Assembly (NCBI GenBank): GCA_014526335.1
Contig: JACTAT010000003.1
Coordinates: 229,431 to 293,430, forward strand
Length of the DNA: 64,000 bases
Direction: 5' to 3'
From: Chrysaora quinquecirrha
Taxonomy: Eukaryota; Cnidaria; Scyphozoa; Semaeostomeae; Pelagiidae
Below the pieces are notes generated by a model. The model searched no databases, was not told the DNA's origin, and was given only the letters and a program-made list of their open reading frames with translations. This document shows positions 30,178 through 40,889 of this stretch, in pieces. The position numbers were made by a program, and so were the translations under genes. Every line of letters begins with the position of its first letter. The first letter of the stretch is position 1.

Positions 30178-30590
30178 GTGGTCTGTTTGACGTCACCATG
30201 GGAAGTAAAGATGGAGAAGATGTATGCGAGCTTGTTGGCCTTTACATCCAAGTTAACCGATAAATACGACAAACGACGCATCGGGTTCAACCGCGACGAC
30301 GGCTTGGCGTGCTTTACTAACATCAACGGGCCCCAATCAGAAGGAATCGAAAGAGACACGAAAAAAATTTTCAACACCATCGGGCCTCAAAAGAGAGATC
30401 AAAACAAAGCTGAAAATAGTCGACTTTTTGGACGTTAATTTGACAAATAGAACTTACTACCTCCTTTAAAATTCAAGCGGCACACCTATTTACATAGACA
30501 CGAAATCGAACCATCCACGTTGTATCATCAAAAGCTACCACCGTGAATCGGTCGTAGAAAATCTGACCTATCCATGAATGAAAACATCTT
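30178..30590 (+). pseudogene. RT-like relic with NRDDGL motif
   Basis: The frame at 30,178-30,438 reads MEKMYASLLAFTSKL, then IGFNRDDGLACF and GPQSEGIERDTKKIF. After a frameshift near 30,385 it continues KLKIVDFLDVN and SNHPRCIIKS. I recall a PLE-related group of invertebrate RT proteins with YRDDGL and NFLDV boxes and a SNHPP motif downstream. This is a short decayed piece of such a protein. It may be an insertion into, or original cargo of, the foldback-like element. Confidence 0.5.
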
Positions 30591-31149
30591 TGAGAAAAGG
30601 AATGCACACTACATAGTAACGCTCAAATCTAGTGGACATAATAAGAAGCTGGTATAGATGTAACATTTTCATGATCGAAAAACTGTGTATAATTAACCCT
30701 AATCTATACAGGGAGCGTTGGAAACCACCCCCTTGAGATTTACTGTTTATCACGTTTTCAGTTAGATAGCTGAAGAGCTTAAACCAGCCTTACTTTTCAT
30801 ATTTATGTATAACCCAGCTTTTGACGAAAAATTTTTGGTAATATATACTGTAGGTTCATAGTTACGTGACATGACCATATTTGGACTGCAGTCAGCAAAG
30901 TGGATACTTAAACACTAACGCCAATGTGAAGGGAAATTAATGGTATTCACATATCTTATTAAGTTTGATACTGTGTTCCAAAAAACTAATCTAAAGTATT
31001 TTAATATTTGATGCTTGTCGTGACGTCATTAATGACGTCACTCTTGAGTCATTTTTAGAAAATCTGCAAAATCGTCCGAAATCTGCATTAAAACTAAAAC
31101 ATAGGGGCCCTATGGGTATTTTCGAAGAACGACTTTGGTTAATTACAGC
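30591..31149. other. Foldback loop with CRE-like palindrome
   Basis: No coding signal. A perfect 20-bp palindrome TGACGTCATTAATGACGTCA lies at 31,021-31,040, two CRE/ATF-type octamers head to head. Confidence 0.5.
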
Positions 31150-31720
31150 TAATTTTTATCAAATGATGAAAGACTTTTGTCGCTATGCACAACGACGATG
31201 CTAATGATTACGACGATCATGGTGGTGGTTATGATGATGATGATGAAGATCGAGGACGATCATGACGATGATGATCATGACGCTCGTTGTGGTGGTTGTG
31301 GTAGGGGTGGTTGTTTGTGTTGGTTGTGGAAGGGATGGTTATGGTTGTGGTCGTGATAGGGAGGGTCATGGTTATGGTTGTGGGGATGGTTGTGGTGGAG
31401 GAGATAGGGATGGTCGTGGTGATGGTTGTAGGGGGTTGTGGTGGTGGTGATAGGGGTAGACGTGGTGATGGTTGTAGGGGTGGTTGTGGTGGTGGAGATG
31501 GGGGTGGTCGTGGTGATGGTTGTAGGGGTGGTGGTGGTGGTGGTGGTGGTGATGGATATGGTCGTGGTGATGGTTGTAGGGGTTTTTGTGGTGGTGGTGA
31601 TATGGGTGGTCGTGGTGATGGTTGTAGGGGTGGTTGTGGTGGTGGTGCCGTTCCTTTAGATCTTGCCGCAGCAATACCGTCAATGATGGTGATGATAATC
31701 TTGTTGATGATGATTATGAA

Positions 31721-31757
<37 letters not shown>

Positions 31758-32153
31758 GTGATGATGATGGCGATTTACTTTGAAAACTGTTTTTGAAATT
31801 GCCGCTGTTGTCCAGACTCTATTATCGACGATGAGAACGTTTGAAATGTCATTAACTAAACCAATGTGGCAATTTGCCATCAAATTTTGTGTAAAAAAAT
31901 ATGAGTCATAGAAGCAAGCTAGTATTAGAAGAACAATTGTCTCATGACCCCAGATTGACAAAAGTGCTTGCAGGATGCGATTGTGAAAAACTAACCGCTA
32001 ATTGCGCATCAATGGCCGAGACAATGGCACTAATAGCATTCTTGAGTCGATTTCTATTGTTACACGTTTTTCATTGTTCAAGCGTTGGTTAGTTAGTAAA
32101 TTAGTGAGTGACATCCACCCCACACCAATATGTTCGAAATTCTTCGAACATAA
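31150..32153 (-). repeat. Right arm of foldback-like element
   Basis: The reverse complement of this arm reproduces the left arm landmarks. It includes the G-rich minisatellite 31,300-31,652 (GGTGGTTGTGGTGGTGATAG type), which gives long meaningless open frames, a (GAT)n stretch at 31,680-31,770, and the terminal hairpin TATGTTCGAA/TTCGAACATA at 32,129-32,152. The arm ends about 30 bp from the ERCC8 splice donor at 32,183. Confidence 0.85.
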
Positions 32154-32183
32154 AAAGAAATGGTGGTTGGCGAGGCCACGTAC

Positions 32184-32381
32184 CTGATAATTGTCATCAT
32201 AATAACAGCAATTTACAATGTCGTAATGTCCAACAAGCCTTCTCAATCGTTTTCCTGTAAAAATTTCCACAACGATAACGTCGGTACCAGAAGGAACATA
32301 GACTACATCTTTCGAAAGATCATGGGACAAGGCAATTTGAATACTCTTCTTCTTTTTGTTCCAAAATCCACCATAATTTAT
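32184..32381 (-). CDS. ERCC8: ERCC8 (CSA) exon, blades 6-7
   Basis: 66 codons in phase 0 at both ends. The acceptor is CTTCTCAAG before 32,381 and the donor CAG|GTACGT at 32,184. It encodes INYGGFWNKKKK, VVYVPSGTDVIVVEIFTG and GHYDIVNCC, lining up with VNYGKVCNNSKK, FVFVPYGSTIAVYTVYSG and GHYKTVDCC of human CSA. The preceding exon ends NSL, so NSL-INYG parallels human NTLVNYG. The following 27-kb intron begins with the end of the foldback-like element. Confidence 0.95.
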
Positions 32382-34239
32382 CTTGAGAAGGAAATAAAGG
32401 AAAAAATATAGCTACACGAATACTTCATAACGTACTCATTTTTTATTATCAGTTTGCTATTAAAAGGGTTTGACATCTACTTTTTGTTACCGGAATAAAT
32501 GTTTATAAAATGATTATCCAGTCGAATAGGAAACGCCCCAACAAATTTATAGCCTCATAAAAATATCTTTTTCTCTTGGAATTGATTTAGATTTGTAATA
32601 TTGCATTCCTTTGGACAGCACAGACAATCTTGCCCAATGATGCGTATCCATAACCAAAGAGAGCATTAACATATGTCATGAAGTCTCATCAAGCTGGGCC
32701 ATACTCGGAGATGCAAAATTCCAGAAATCGAACAGCAAAGGTTACAGAAACTTAAAAGCCTCTTAGAGTTATTGTTCTCTCTTCGAAAATATATTTGGAT
32801 TTGTTATATTTCTTTCCACGGGGAAGAACAGACAAGGCAGTGCAATCAAACCAGATGCTTAACAAAAGGCCAAAGATAACTCAAAAGTAAAAACATATGT
32901 CACCAATCACTGTGGCAAGCATTTCTGTGTCAATAATAACTTTCTTGAAGAATTTGCCCAACAGTAAAGTCTGACGCTAGTGAGCTATCAAAACAGGAAA
33001 ACCCAAGCCTCCTTGAAGATTAAGAACACATTTAAAAAGATGATAACGTTGTTTTAAATGGGGACTGTTTTAAACAGCAAAAAACGAACAAGGGTTGAAA
33101 AATAAGATGACTTGAAAATAAGACCTGTATGGAATAAAGATCATATTCGCCTAATAATTCGAGAGAAACCAGACTGCGTCATCTTCCTTTGTGGAACACG
33201 TGATCTAACATCAAAAGAACACACCGGCACCGCTTCCACCATAACCAAATAACCAAATCAAAGACAAGTTCCCCAAATATAACTTTAGTGTTGTCATTAA
33301 TTATGACCAGGAAAGAAACAGAAGATGTGACAAGAAAGGTTTGCTATTCAAATAATTCATTTAAGCGTCTTGCTGAAAAAGTGGATATAGTATTATTGGT
33401 TACTAAAAATGTTAGTGAATCAAACCCTAGCCAATAAACATTGCACCAGAAGAGAAGAGGAGACTCAATTTTAGCTAAAAATTTCTTAATTCTTTTTAGA
33501 TAACTTTTGAATTGAAGACCACAACGCAAAGCCTCAACAAAATACATTTGAAAACTCTAATATATGCATAAACTCTATAAAATAAACCCTGTATATGCAT
33601 TGATCATAGTAGACACCAAATTTGAGGCGTCATTTCCAAACAACCAGTCCGTATTAGACTAGATGTGACATCTATAAGTTGAGGGCTTTTTCGTTAACGT
33701 CAAAAAGGACATTTTATGCAGAAAAAATTGTTAACGGCGGATTCCCACGATGTTAAAACTATAGTCATGAAATATCGCTACGAAAAAGATCTTTCAATCT
33801 CCACTTACTTTGGTACCAGGAACGAAGAAGACCATAGAATCATGAAAATGCAGCTTACGTTCAATACAACTGGTAAGTAGATATGCGAAATGCTATGTAA
33901 TTGGTAGAACTGCTTAGGGAACCAAATCGTCTGACGAGTATTTCTTCTACTTTTCGCCCAGCAATTTTTTTCGAAGCAATAAAAAATTTTCAACTACAGA
34001 TGTGTCGTCGCGAATTTCACGGGTGATCGTTATGAAAATTGCCAAGTGGAGATCTCCCTTAATAGCGTTTCTGATGATATTCAGATTAAACTTACACAAC
34101 TTTTTACGACCCAATTAACATAACACGAATAGTAACCCAGTGGGCAAAAAAATCTAATGAATCCAAAGTGATGGTATCATATCAGATGCTCGAATGAAAG
34201 ATGAAGATGTAATGACTTTCATACCAGACTGAAAAATGC
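32382..34239. other. Intron sequence, nothing recognised
   Basis: This ERCC8 intron part has no convincing coding fragments. Short open frames at 33,344-33,547 and 33,805-33,993 lack family features. Confidence 0.5.
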
Positions 34240-34920
34240 CGATGCCGAATATTGCTCTTTCTAACAAGTTTCAAAGGAAGTAGATATTACACCTATATTT
34301 AAGAAAGGCGATGCTCCCCGGAAAAATTTTCATTTTCCAACCTCTAGTATCGCATAGAATGCATATTTTTTTGCTTGCCAATTGTGCTGTGTGACATACT
34401 GGATATCAGAAGACATCTCACCTCACCTGTTTGTTGAAAAAACTTGCTTTCTTGTTGATGTAGAACATTCCAGGCAAAATTACATGCTTATTATGCGAAG
34501 CAGTGAAAATTTTCATTCTACGTTTATCTACTAGAAACATGCACTGTGACCTGTGTTGTCTGATCTTTCGTTTACTCTACTAATTTTTTCGTGGTTTTGC
34601 CTTTTCGTTCTATCTCACTTTATTTCGACAACGGGAGAAAGGGATTGACGTTTTCACTTTTCACCACAGCAAGAATACGCTAGAGAGGTCTTTTGAATGA
34701 ACTTTAAATCTGTCCCACGGGATCGTAAAAACATAAGAAAGGTCCGTGCCCTTATAACCCTTCACACATCGAGACCTATTGCAAAAGGAGGGGAGTGCGG
34801 GTTGAACAATAGTAAGCCATGGATAAACACATTATAGGCCAATCAGTGTAGTATCCAGAATTGGGGATAGATATCCAAATTGTTTGAACAAGTTAAGTTA
34901 TATTCCATCACCTAAGTCCT
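34240..34920 (+). pseudogene. Non-LTR RT relic
   Basis: At about 34,270-34,335 the plus strand reads VDITPIFKKGDAPRKN, and at 34,830-34,870 it reads YRPISVVSRI. These two RT boxes (TPIFKKGD and YRPISVVS) are adjacent in CR1/Jockey-type RTs. They are separated here by about 480 bp of unrelated sequence. Too decayed to classify. Confidence 0.55.
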
Positions 34921-35069
34921 TGTTTTGCATCGAAAATTTGCATCGAAAACAGGGTAATCGAAAATTAAAAAAAAAATGTCTTGATAACTCGGGTATTGCA
35001 TAGTAGGTGCAGTTTTAATGAGTATCGAAAAGTGTTTTGAAACTCAACATAATCATACTTATGATCAAA

Positions 35070-35255
35070 TATCACCATCACCATCACCATCACCATCATC
35101 CTCATCCTCGTCATCATCATCATCATCATTATCATCACCATCATCATCATCATCATCATCATCACTATCATTATCATCACAATCATCATCATCATCAGCA
35201 TCATCATCATCATCATCGTCACCATCATCATGATCATCATCATAATAATACTGTA
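35070..35255. repeat. (ATC)n microsatellite
   Basis: Imperfect ATC/CAT repeats over about 185 bp. They generate artificial His-rich, Ser-rich and Met-rich frames on both strands. Confidence 0.95.
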
Positions 35256-35544
35256 AGAATAGTCATAATAATAATAATTAATATTTAGACGTTCAACTGC
35301 CTGTCTTTTGGTAAGAAGAAAGACAACTGAATAATAAACTTTTTTTGTGATCAGCTGATTTTCATCCAACACTTCCTTCTGCTTATTGCTGACTGAATCA
35401 AGTATGCACGAAAGCAATTTTTTTCTGAATAATAAACTGCGCACAAACTAAGTACAAACTGGAGGTCACATTGTATGAAAGATGCATGAAAGTGGAATGT
35501 AAAGACCGTTGATGTTTGCAGTAGAAATTACAAATACTACTTAC

Positions 35545-35669
35545 GAGGGAATTTTTTCCGGAGAAGACATCCCAAAGTCTTAAACAATCATCCGTTCCAT
35601 AGGAAAGAAGGTAAAGGCCATCACTTGTAAATGACAAACCATTCACAGCACCATTATGTGCAGTGTTAT
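35545..35669 (-). CDS. ERCC8: ERCC8 (CSA) exon, blade 5-6
   Basis: 125 bp, entering in phase 1 and leaving in phase 0. Acceptor TTGTAG before 35,669, donor CTC|GTAAGT. It encodes NTAHNGAVNGLSFTSDGLYL and DDCLRLWDVFSGKNSL, matching [20 protein letters not shown] and RMRLWNSSNGENTL in human CSA. The WD dipeptide (LWD) is kept. Reading through the donor gives a shadow frame to 35,398. Confidence 0.95.
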
Positions 35670-36545
35670 CTACAATACAGTATAAGGATAAACGTTAAAA
35701 AAAGAATCTTCCAGAGGTATGAAATCTATACAAAATAGCATATGACCAACCAGAGTACCAGAACACTATCAGAAAAATACATCAGTAACTATCTCGAATC
35801 TTGCATTTCTTGACTTGTGATAACCATTAAACTTCAAATTGAAAATGTAATAAATGGGTCAGAGCTTTTTCCGCAAGAACACACACTATGCAAGGAAATA
35901 CTGTTTAAAAATTCTTTTCTTAATCCTTATCCTACTAGGCTTTTCTTATCTCCAATTGCTGGGATAATCAAATAGCAACAGTAAGGGCAATGAAACTTGG
36001 CATAAACGTCGACCAGTGCCCTACAAGAAATGTGGATGAATAGGCGTTTCCGACTTCTATTGTGACGTCATAGTTATATCATACTTAAAACATGCAAGCG
36101 ATATAGGCTAAAAATCTGCCTTCCTTAATATCAATTAAAATCCAGAAATTTCTGTACACTTTGTTACTTTTAACCATTTTCCATTACCTTTCAAAGAATT
36201 AGTAAGTTCTGACAAGATTAACTGGTAGAAATAGGCAATTATATCTTGCTTTGGTATGAACATATTGCAAATAAGGTCACGTGACCATTTTTTTCAATTT
36301 TTTGAATTTTTTTACCATTTTCTAGCTAATAGATATAGGCTATAATTCAGTGAGTTTGGAGGTTACATCCATAAGACAACAGATGAGAAACACGAAGACC
36401 TTGCCAGGGAGTGGAAAACACCACGGTAGGATAAGGGTTAAAAAGAGGAGAATTATTTGATTTTGATAACGAAAAACTGTTTAAAACAAGCCTGAAGAAT
36501 TAAGGAGAATGGCGAGAACGATTTTGGGTCCAAGATAGCTCAGAG
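35670..36545. other. Intron sequence, nothing recognised
   Basis: ERCC8 intron. Only AT-rich unique-looking sequence. Confidence 0.5.
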
Positions 36546-36785
36546 ATTTTATTCTTATTATTTTGTCGTATTAGGTTTCGGGAGCTTTTTAACTTCAGAG
36601 GTTACAATTTCTGCCTTTTTCTTTGAAAAAAAAAAATTAATAAAAGGTGGATTGAGCGAATGCAGGGTTTCGTAGACGTCGGATGCCAAATCCTGAACGA
36701 TATTTATAAGGATGCTTGTATTATTATCAACTTTTAGAAGGTCTTCATTCAGAGACGCAAAAACCCTACACACCTACACACCTGG
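36546..36785 (-). pseudogene. Short RT C-terminal relic
   Basis: The minus-strand frame has DLASDVYETLHSLNPPFINFFF, a form of the post-RT helix (hydrophobic-x-KTLxxLNPxF) found in CR1-like ORF2 C-termini. A fragment of about 70 codons only. Confidence 0.5.
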
Positions 36786-37559
36786 TTCGGAGGAAGTTTT
36801 GGCTAAAAAATGAGGAAGTTTTTGTAGTTAAACGACTTTTCATATTTTTTGCTACAGCTATAAGAAAGAAAATCTATCTTGTCAAACCTTTGTAGGTCCC
36901 TACAGTGCTTTGATATCCTTCAGCTTAGAAAGTTGGAATCAATTTATGAATCACCCTCTTAAGACTGTAGCCTCCCTGATAATAAAGCCTGATTGGCACC
37001 TTTGTGACACTTCCGCTAAAACGTGCAAGCGATCTGGGAAGGTCCATATGTACACGTTTTTGTCTCTTGAGTGCAGGAGTCTGTCGGGCTGTTTTTTCGG
37101 TAATTTTATATCATGTTAAAATGAGGAAGGTTGGTTACAAAAATTTCAGGTTTGCAGGAAGGTCAATAACTTTTTGCAACTCTGTCTTCATTGTTTAATT
37201 AGTAATTAGAGTAGATTATACGTAAGGCTCTCTAGTTGGTTTTCTTAATTTTTTATCTTTGCCTTTTTTTAATGAAAAAGAGGCATATAAGGAGACAGTA
37301 GTTGAAGTGGCACGTTGTAAAGGAGTTTACTAGTATTCTCTTTTCTTTATCTCCTAATGATTTTTGATAGTCTCAGTTGTTTTGATACTTTTTGGCAGAT
37401 TGAGTATATATGTGAGTCGAATATTAATTCTTCATCCCATCGTTGTTAATTCCAAGTAGAGTTATCTCGTTTCTATTTATTATTTCAAGATTTTCATTTA
37501 TAGAAAAGTTATTTTAACCCTCTTTGTTTTTCTCCATCAAAATAGATAAAAATTTCGAA
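36786..37559. other. Intron sequence, nothing recognised
   Basis: AT-rich. Open frames at 36,910-37,198 overlap each other and show no family resemblance. Confidence 0.45.
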
Positions 37560-37923
37560 GGGTTCGAGGACATTTTATTTTTTGAAAGCCATTCTAAGCT
37601 TTTTTGCACATTTTGTTTAATTTTGGTTTAACTTTGGTAAGTTCGCTGGTACTTCTGGCGTTTGCGAAGACAGTATCATCGTCAACAAAGTTACGCAGAT
37701 AACCATCTTTTAATATAAAGAAGATATCATTAATGAAAATTTTGAATAGAAGTGGGCCAAGAATTGATCCTTGGGGCATTCCATTTTTAAAGTTTTTCAT
37801 GTGCTATAACTTTCATTAACTTTAACTCGCTTTAGTCTATTTGAGAGGTAACTGCATAAGAGTTTTAGTGTTTTAGAGTTTAAGCCATATGCATGCAGTT
37901 TTGGTAATGCATATGGCTTAAAC
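37560..37923 (-). pseudogene. CR1-like RT palm relic
   Basis: Minus strand: HAYGLNSKTLKLLCSYLSNR, then a stop, then GMPQGSILGPLLFKIFINDI and FVDDDTVFA (motif C with DD). This is the motif B to C part of a non-LTR RT. Its upstream end is a perfect 17-bp hairpin at 37,878-37,923, abutting a BEL integrase relic. Confidence 0.75.
37878..37923. repeat. Perfect 17-bp hairpin
   Basis: GTTTAAGCCATATGCAT and its exact reverse complement flank a 12-bp loop. The left arm belongs to the RT relic (HAYGLN codons), so the right arm is probably a templated inverted duplicate at a breakpoint. Confidence 0.85.
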
Positions 37924-37924
37924 T

Positions 37925-39080
37925 TCCTCAGTCATTTTGCACCAGCCAGATGTACGCTTTACCAAGTATATCTTGTCTTCGTTTGTAGTTCAAAGACCAA
38001 GCATAGTCAATTCCAACATCTTGGAATGGAAACAAACCTTCTGCTCTGCATTTAGAGGGATTCCCTTCAGGTGGTCTGGAGAATGCAACTTCATGGAATC
38101 GTTTGCAACCATGACAGCTTCTGATTAACGTTTTCTTCAGCTGATGAAGACGTGGAATCCAATATTTCTCTCGAACTGACGTCATTATGAGTCAAGCTCG
38201 ACCGTGCAAGGTCTTCTTGTAACAATCTATCACCAGTAATTCACTGAAACCTGATTTTGGCAGACCCCCTTTATTCTGTCAGTGTACTCGTACATCCAAC
38301 TGCTGTTCTTCTGCAAGTTTAGTGTAAGCTCAACTTGTTTGAATCCTTCAGTAATATTGACTAGTTATTGCTCTCTTCATTTTAAGGATTGAATCTGGTT
38401 ATCTTTTGCAGTTAATGGTCCAGAAGCTCGGTCTTCTTTCTTAGACCTGCTGTTATGGGTGAATCTCGCCATCCAGGACAAAATTCTGATGAATTTCCAG
38501 AAACTGATTTTGCTTATCAAGATGTCGATTTCTTCTGTCTTTTGAAACAGCAACTGCAAGCACTTCCTTGGTTAGCTTTTCTTCTTATGATTCTCCACTT
38601 TGCTGCGCAACCAGCTCGTCAGGCCAACAGGATCTTTCAGGTAGCCAACTAGGTCCCTTCAACCAGGTTAGTGATAACTTGCTAGCTTTCTCACTTCTGC
38701 TCCCGATGTCTGCCTGATTTTCATCTGTTGTCACATGTCGCCAATGTAATTCTTCTCGTTATACGCCTTACTCTATTAGCCACAAATAGTTTGTAATAGT
38801 TTTTGTTTTCAATACAATACAGGGTAACAGTACTACTGTATCCAGCCATCCATAAATCTCTCCAACAAGATAGGCTTAGTGTTTCCTTGACGCTATCAAC
38901 CAAATTGGCTGCCATATGTGCTACAACAAGTTCAAGGCGTGGAATTTCTAAGTTCTTCTCTGCCAGGCGTGCTTGAGTTTGCTTTCCTACAGCATAAACA
39001 GCAGCAGAGGTCCTTTCCGCTGGTATCACAAAAGACAAGGTTATTTGAATGATAGTTTCAGGGCTGTAAAGCATAAATCG
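37925..39080 (-). pseudogene. Decayed BEL/Pao polyprotein relic
   Basis: Minus strand from 39,080: RTSAAVYAVGKQTQ and LEIPRLELVVAHMAANLVD (RNase H region of BEL), then a segment with RILSWMARFTHNSRSK and GPLTAKDNQIQSLK (the RNase H-integrase linker), then REKYWIPRLHQLKK, CHGCKRFHEVAFS and DVGIDYA (integrase zinc finger and core start). The domain order is preserved, but stops and frame changes abound. It is much older than the BEL at 15.9 kb, and of a different BEL lineage. Confidence 0.8.
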
Positions 39081-40109
39081 TTGTTTTTATGTCACGACGT
39101 TTTAAAAGAAAGCAGGCAATAACAAACAGCAAAAGCATGGTATGGGAAATTGGGCAATATAGCACGGCCTTTATTGATGAATGCTGGAATTTTGCAGAAA
39201 ATGAAGGGGGGGGGGCGCGCGGAATTTTTCAGCAAACAGGAAGTGCAATTATCTATAGAAAGAAAGAGACTATGAGTGTAAGAATAGCGCATTTACATGG
39301 AAAACAATGCAAAAGGGAAAGCGGCTAAAGCAGATACGTTGGTAACTGAAAACAAATGTCTATTTATCTTGCATAGTAGCCCTCATTTTTATGTCAAAAG
39401 GCCTTCAGCGTGTTACCAACGTATCACTAAAGTGTTTCGATCTATGTTCACATTAAACCAGGCATTTCTGAACCTGTGACTGATTAGGAGAGGTGTAACC
39501 TTTTTAAAATTTTCACATTATGTCAATGGCTTTTAACGTTATTCGACCGCTCATGAAATCATCCAAAATTTCATTTGCTTCCGTACAGCTAAAATCTTAC
39601 AGTAGCGCAGTATTTACGCTGAATCTTAGTATAGCTACTCGTCAAAGAAGTATTGCTTTCGCAGGAAATGTGGGCGACAGATTTCTAGAATAATCCATTT
39701 GAATTTATGATCCATTGCCTTCATCTTAATATCATTACTCAATTGCTAATAGATGCTTCCTAAACAAGGAAACCCTCCTTGATGTATACCAATATTTCAT
39801 CACCATTGCAGTTACGGCAAAACCTTGAAGGTGGCATATATACATCAATATAGAATTGACTATTAGGAATTGACTCTAAGTTCCGTTAACTCTGGATTGA
39901 AGACTGACCAAGTGTGTTTATTATGCAGAACTTACAAAATTAACAATGTTTGTCAGGCTTCAATGGTTGACATAGTTCTTGGAACGCATGTCTTGACTTT
40001 TTACTGATCTGAAGCTCCAGAAAAACTGAACCCCAGACTGCTGCTTATGAAAGAAAATTCAACAGGCGTATTAAGTAATTTTGCAACCTCTTGTACCCTC
40101 TCTACATAC
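39081..40109. other. Intron sequence, nothing recognised
   Basis: ERCC8 intron. A G9 run is at 39,208-39,217. No coding signal. Confidence 0.5.
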
Positions 40110-40207
40110 CTGAAGAACTGCCAATTTCATTTCCGTTGTACTGATCCAGACTTGACAAACATCCAGACATCTTCCTCACATCCCAGATTTTGACACAATT
40201 GTCTTGG
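40110..40207 (-). CDS. ERCC8: ERCC8 (CSA) exon with WDxR box
   Basis: 98 bp, entering in phase 2 and leaving in phase 1. Acceptor TTTACAG before 40,207, donor TCAG|GTATGT. It encodes QDNCVKIWDVRKMSGCLSSL, matching DSRVKLWDVRRASGCLITL in human CSA. WDVR is the WDxR box used by DDB1-CUL4 associated WD40 proteins to contact DDB1. It is kept intact. Confidence 0.95.
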
Positions 40208-40511
40208 CTGTAAATTACATTTCACATTTAGTATAGACAGGGCATATAGTCTAGCAATCTAACAAAATGCCTAATTTAACTTTTTATTGTGGAATCTGAT
40301 AGATTAGGTAGGAAGCTCCAAAAAACCACCGAATACCTTTCCGGGAAAACTTCCGGTCTCACGTGACTGATGGCGTCAAATGCGGCAAAAATTTTACACA
40401 AATCCTGCGATAACTCGTGAACCGGATAAAATAAAAACTTAAAAATTGCATATTTGGCATCGGCTAAATAACACTTTTTGAATGATATACAGTTTCATTA
40501 GTCTGCTATAT
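40208..40511. other. Intron sequence, nothing recognised
   Basis: A short unique-looking stretch between the exon and the TIR-bounded nuclease element. Confidence 0.5.
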
Positions 40512-40889
40512 ATTTTCCTCCTCCGCAGCGACCGCGAAATTACTTTTTGAAAGTTGTTACTCGAATGGCGCTATGCAAATAGAAATTCTCGAAAACGTGT
40601 CATTCTAAAAACAACCGCTATTCATATCTTTACTCACAAAACATAATGGATATTATAGAATAACACGAAAAATCCCCACTGAGAGTTGATATGTCCAGTA
40701 TCGTACAGACTACGCATCTTTATCTGATGGTCTGCGTGAGAGACTGAAGTCACTGAGAGAAAATTCATCCACAGAAGCACTTGAAGCGGTTATATACAAT
40801 TAGATGAATTTGAAGAGTTAGTTCGTGAGATAAGTAGCTGCGAAAGTCCGCAACAAACATTGACTGTTGCGTACTTGAAAGACATATTG

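Larger units (their letters stand above)
20554..32153. mobile_element. Foldback-like element with ~1-kb minisatellite-bearing TIRs
   Basis: The left arm (20,554-21,207, resuming at 29,228-29,480) is the reverse complement of the right arm (31,150-32,153). Shared landmarks in order from the ends are TTCGAACATATTGGTGTG, GGTGGATGTCACT, CTAACTAACCAACGCTTGAA, CAATCTGGGGTCATG, AAAGGAACGGCACC, a CACCACGACCAT-type minisatellite, and GTTGTGCATA...CATCTTTCATCATTTGA. The arms are visibly diverged (I judge about 75-85%), so this element is older than the Polinton nested in its left arm. Long TIRs with internal tandem repeats recall Foldback/Galileo elements. No transposase was found. Confidence 0.8.

Noticed and set aside
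31262..31796. Val/Gly-rich open frames up to 161 codons
   Set aside because: They come from the G-rich minisatellite of the foldback arm. The composition changes with frame and there is no conserved start or domain.
35018..35288. His-, Ser- and Met-rich open frames
   Set aside because: They are translations of an imperfect ATC microsatellite in several frames on both strands.
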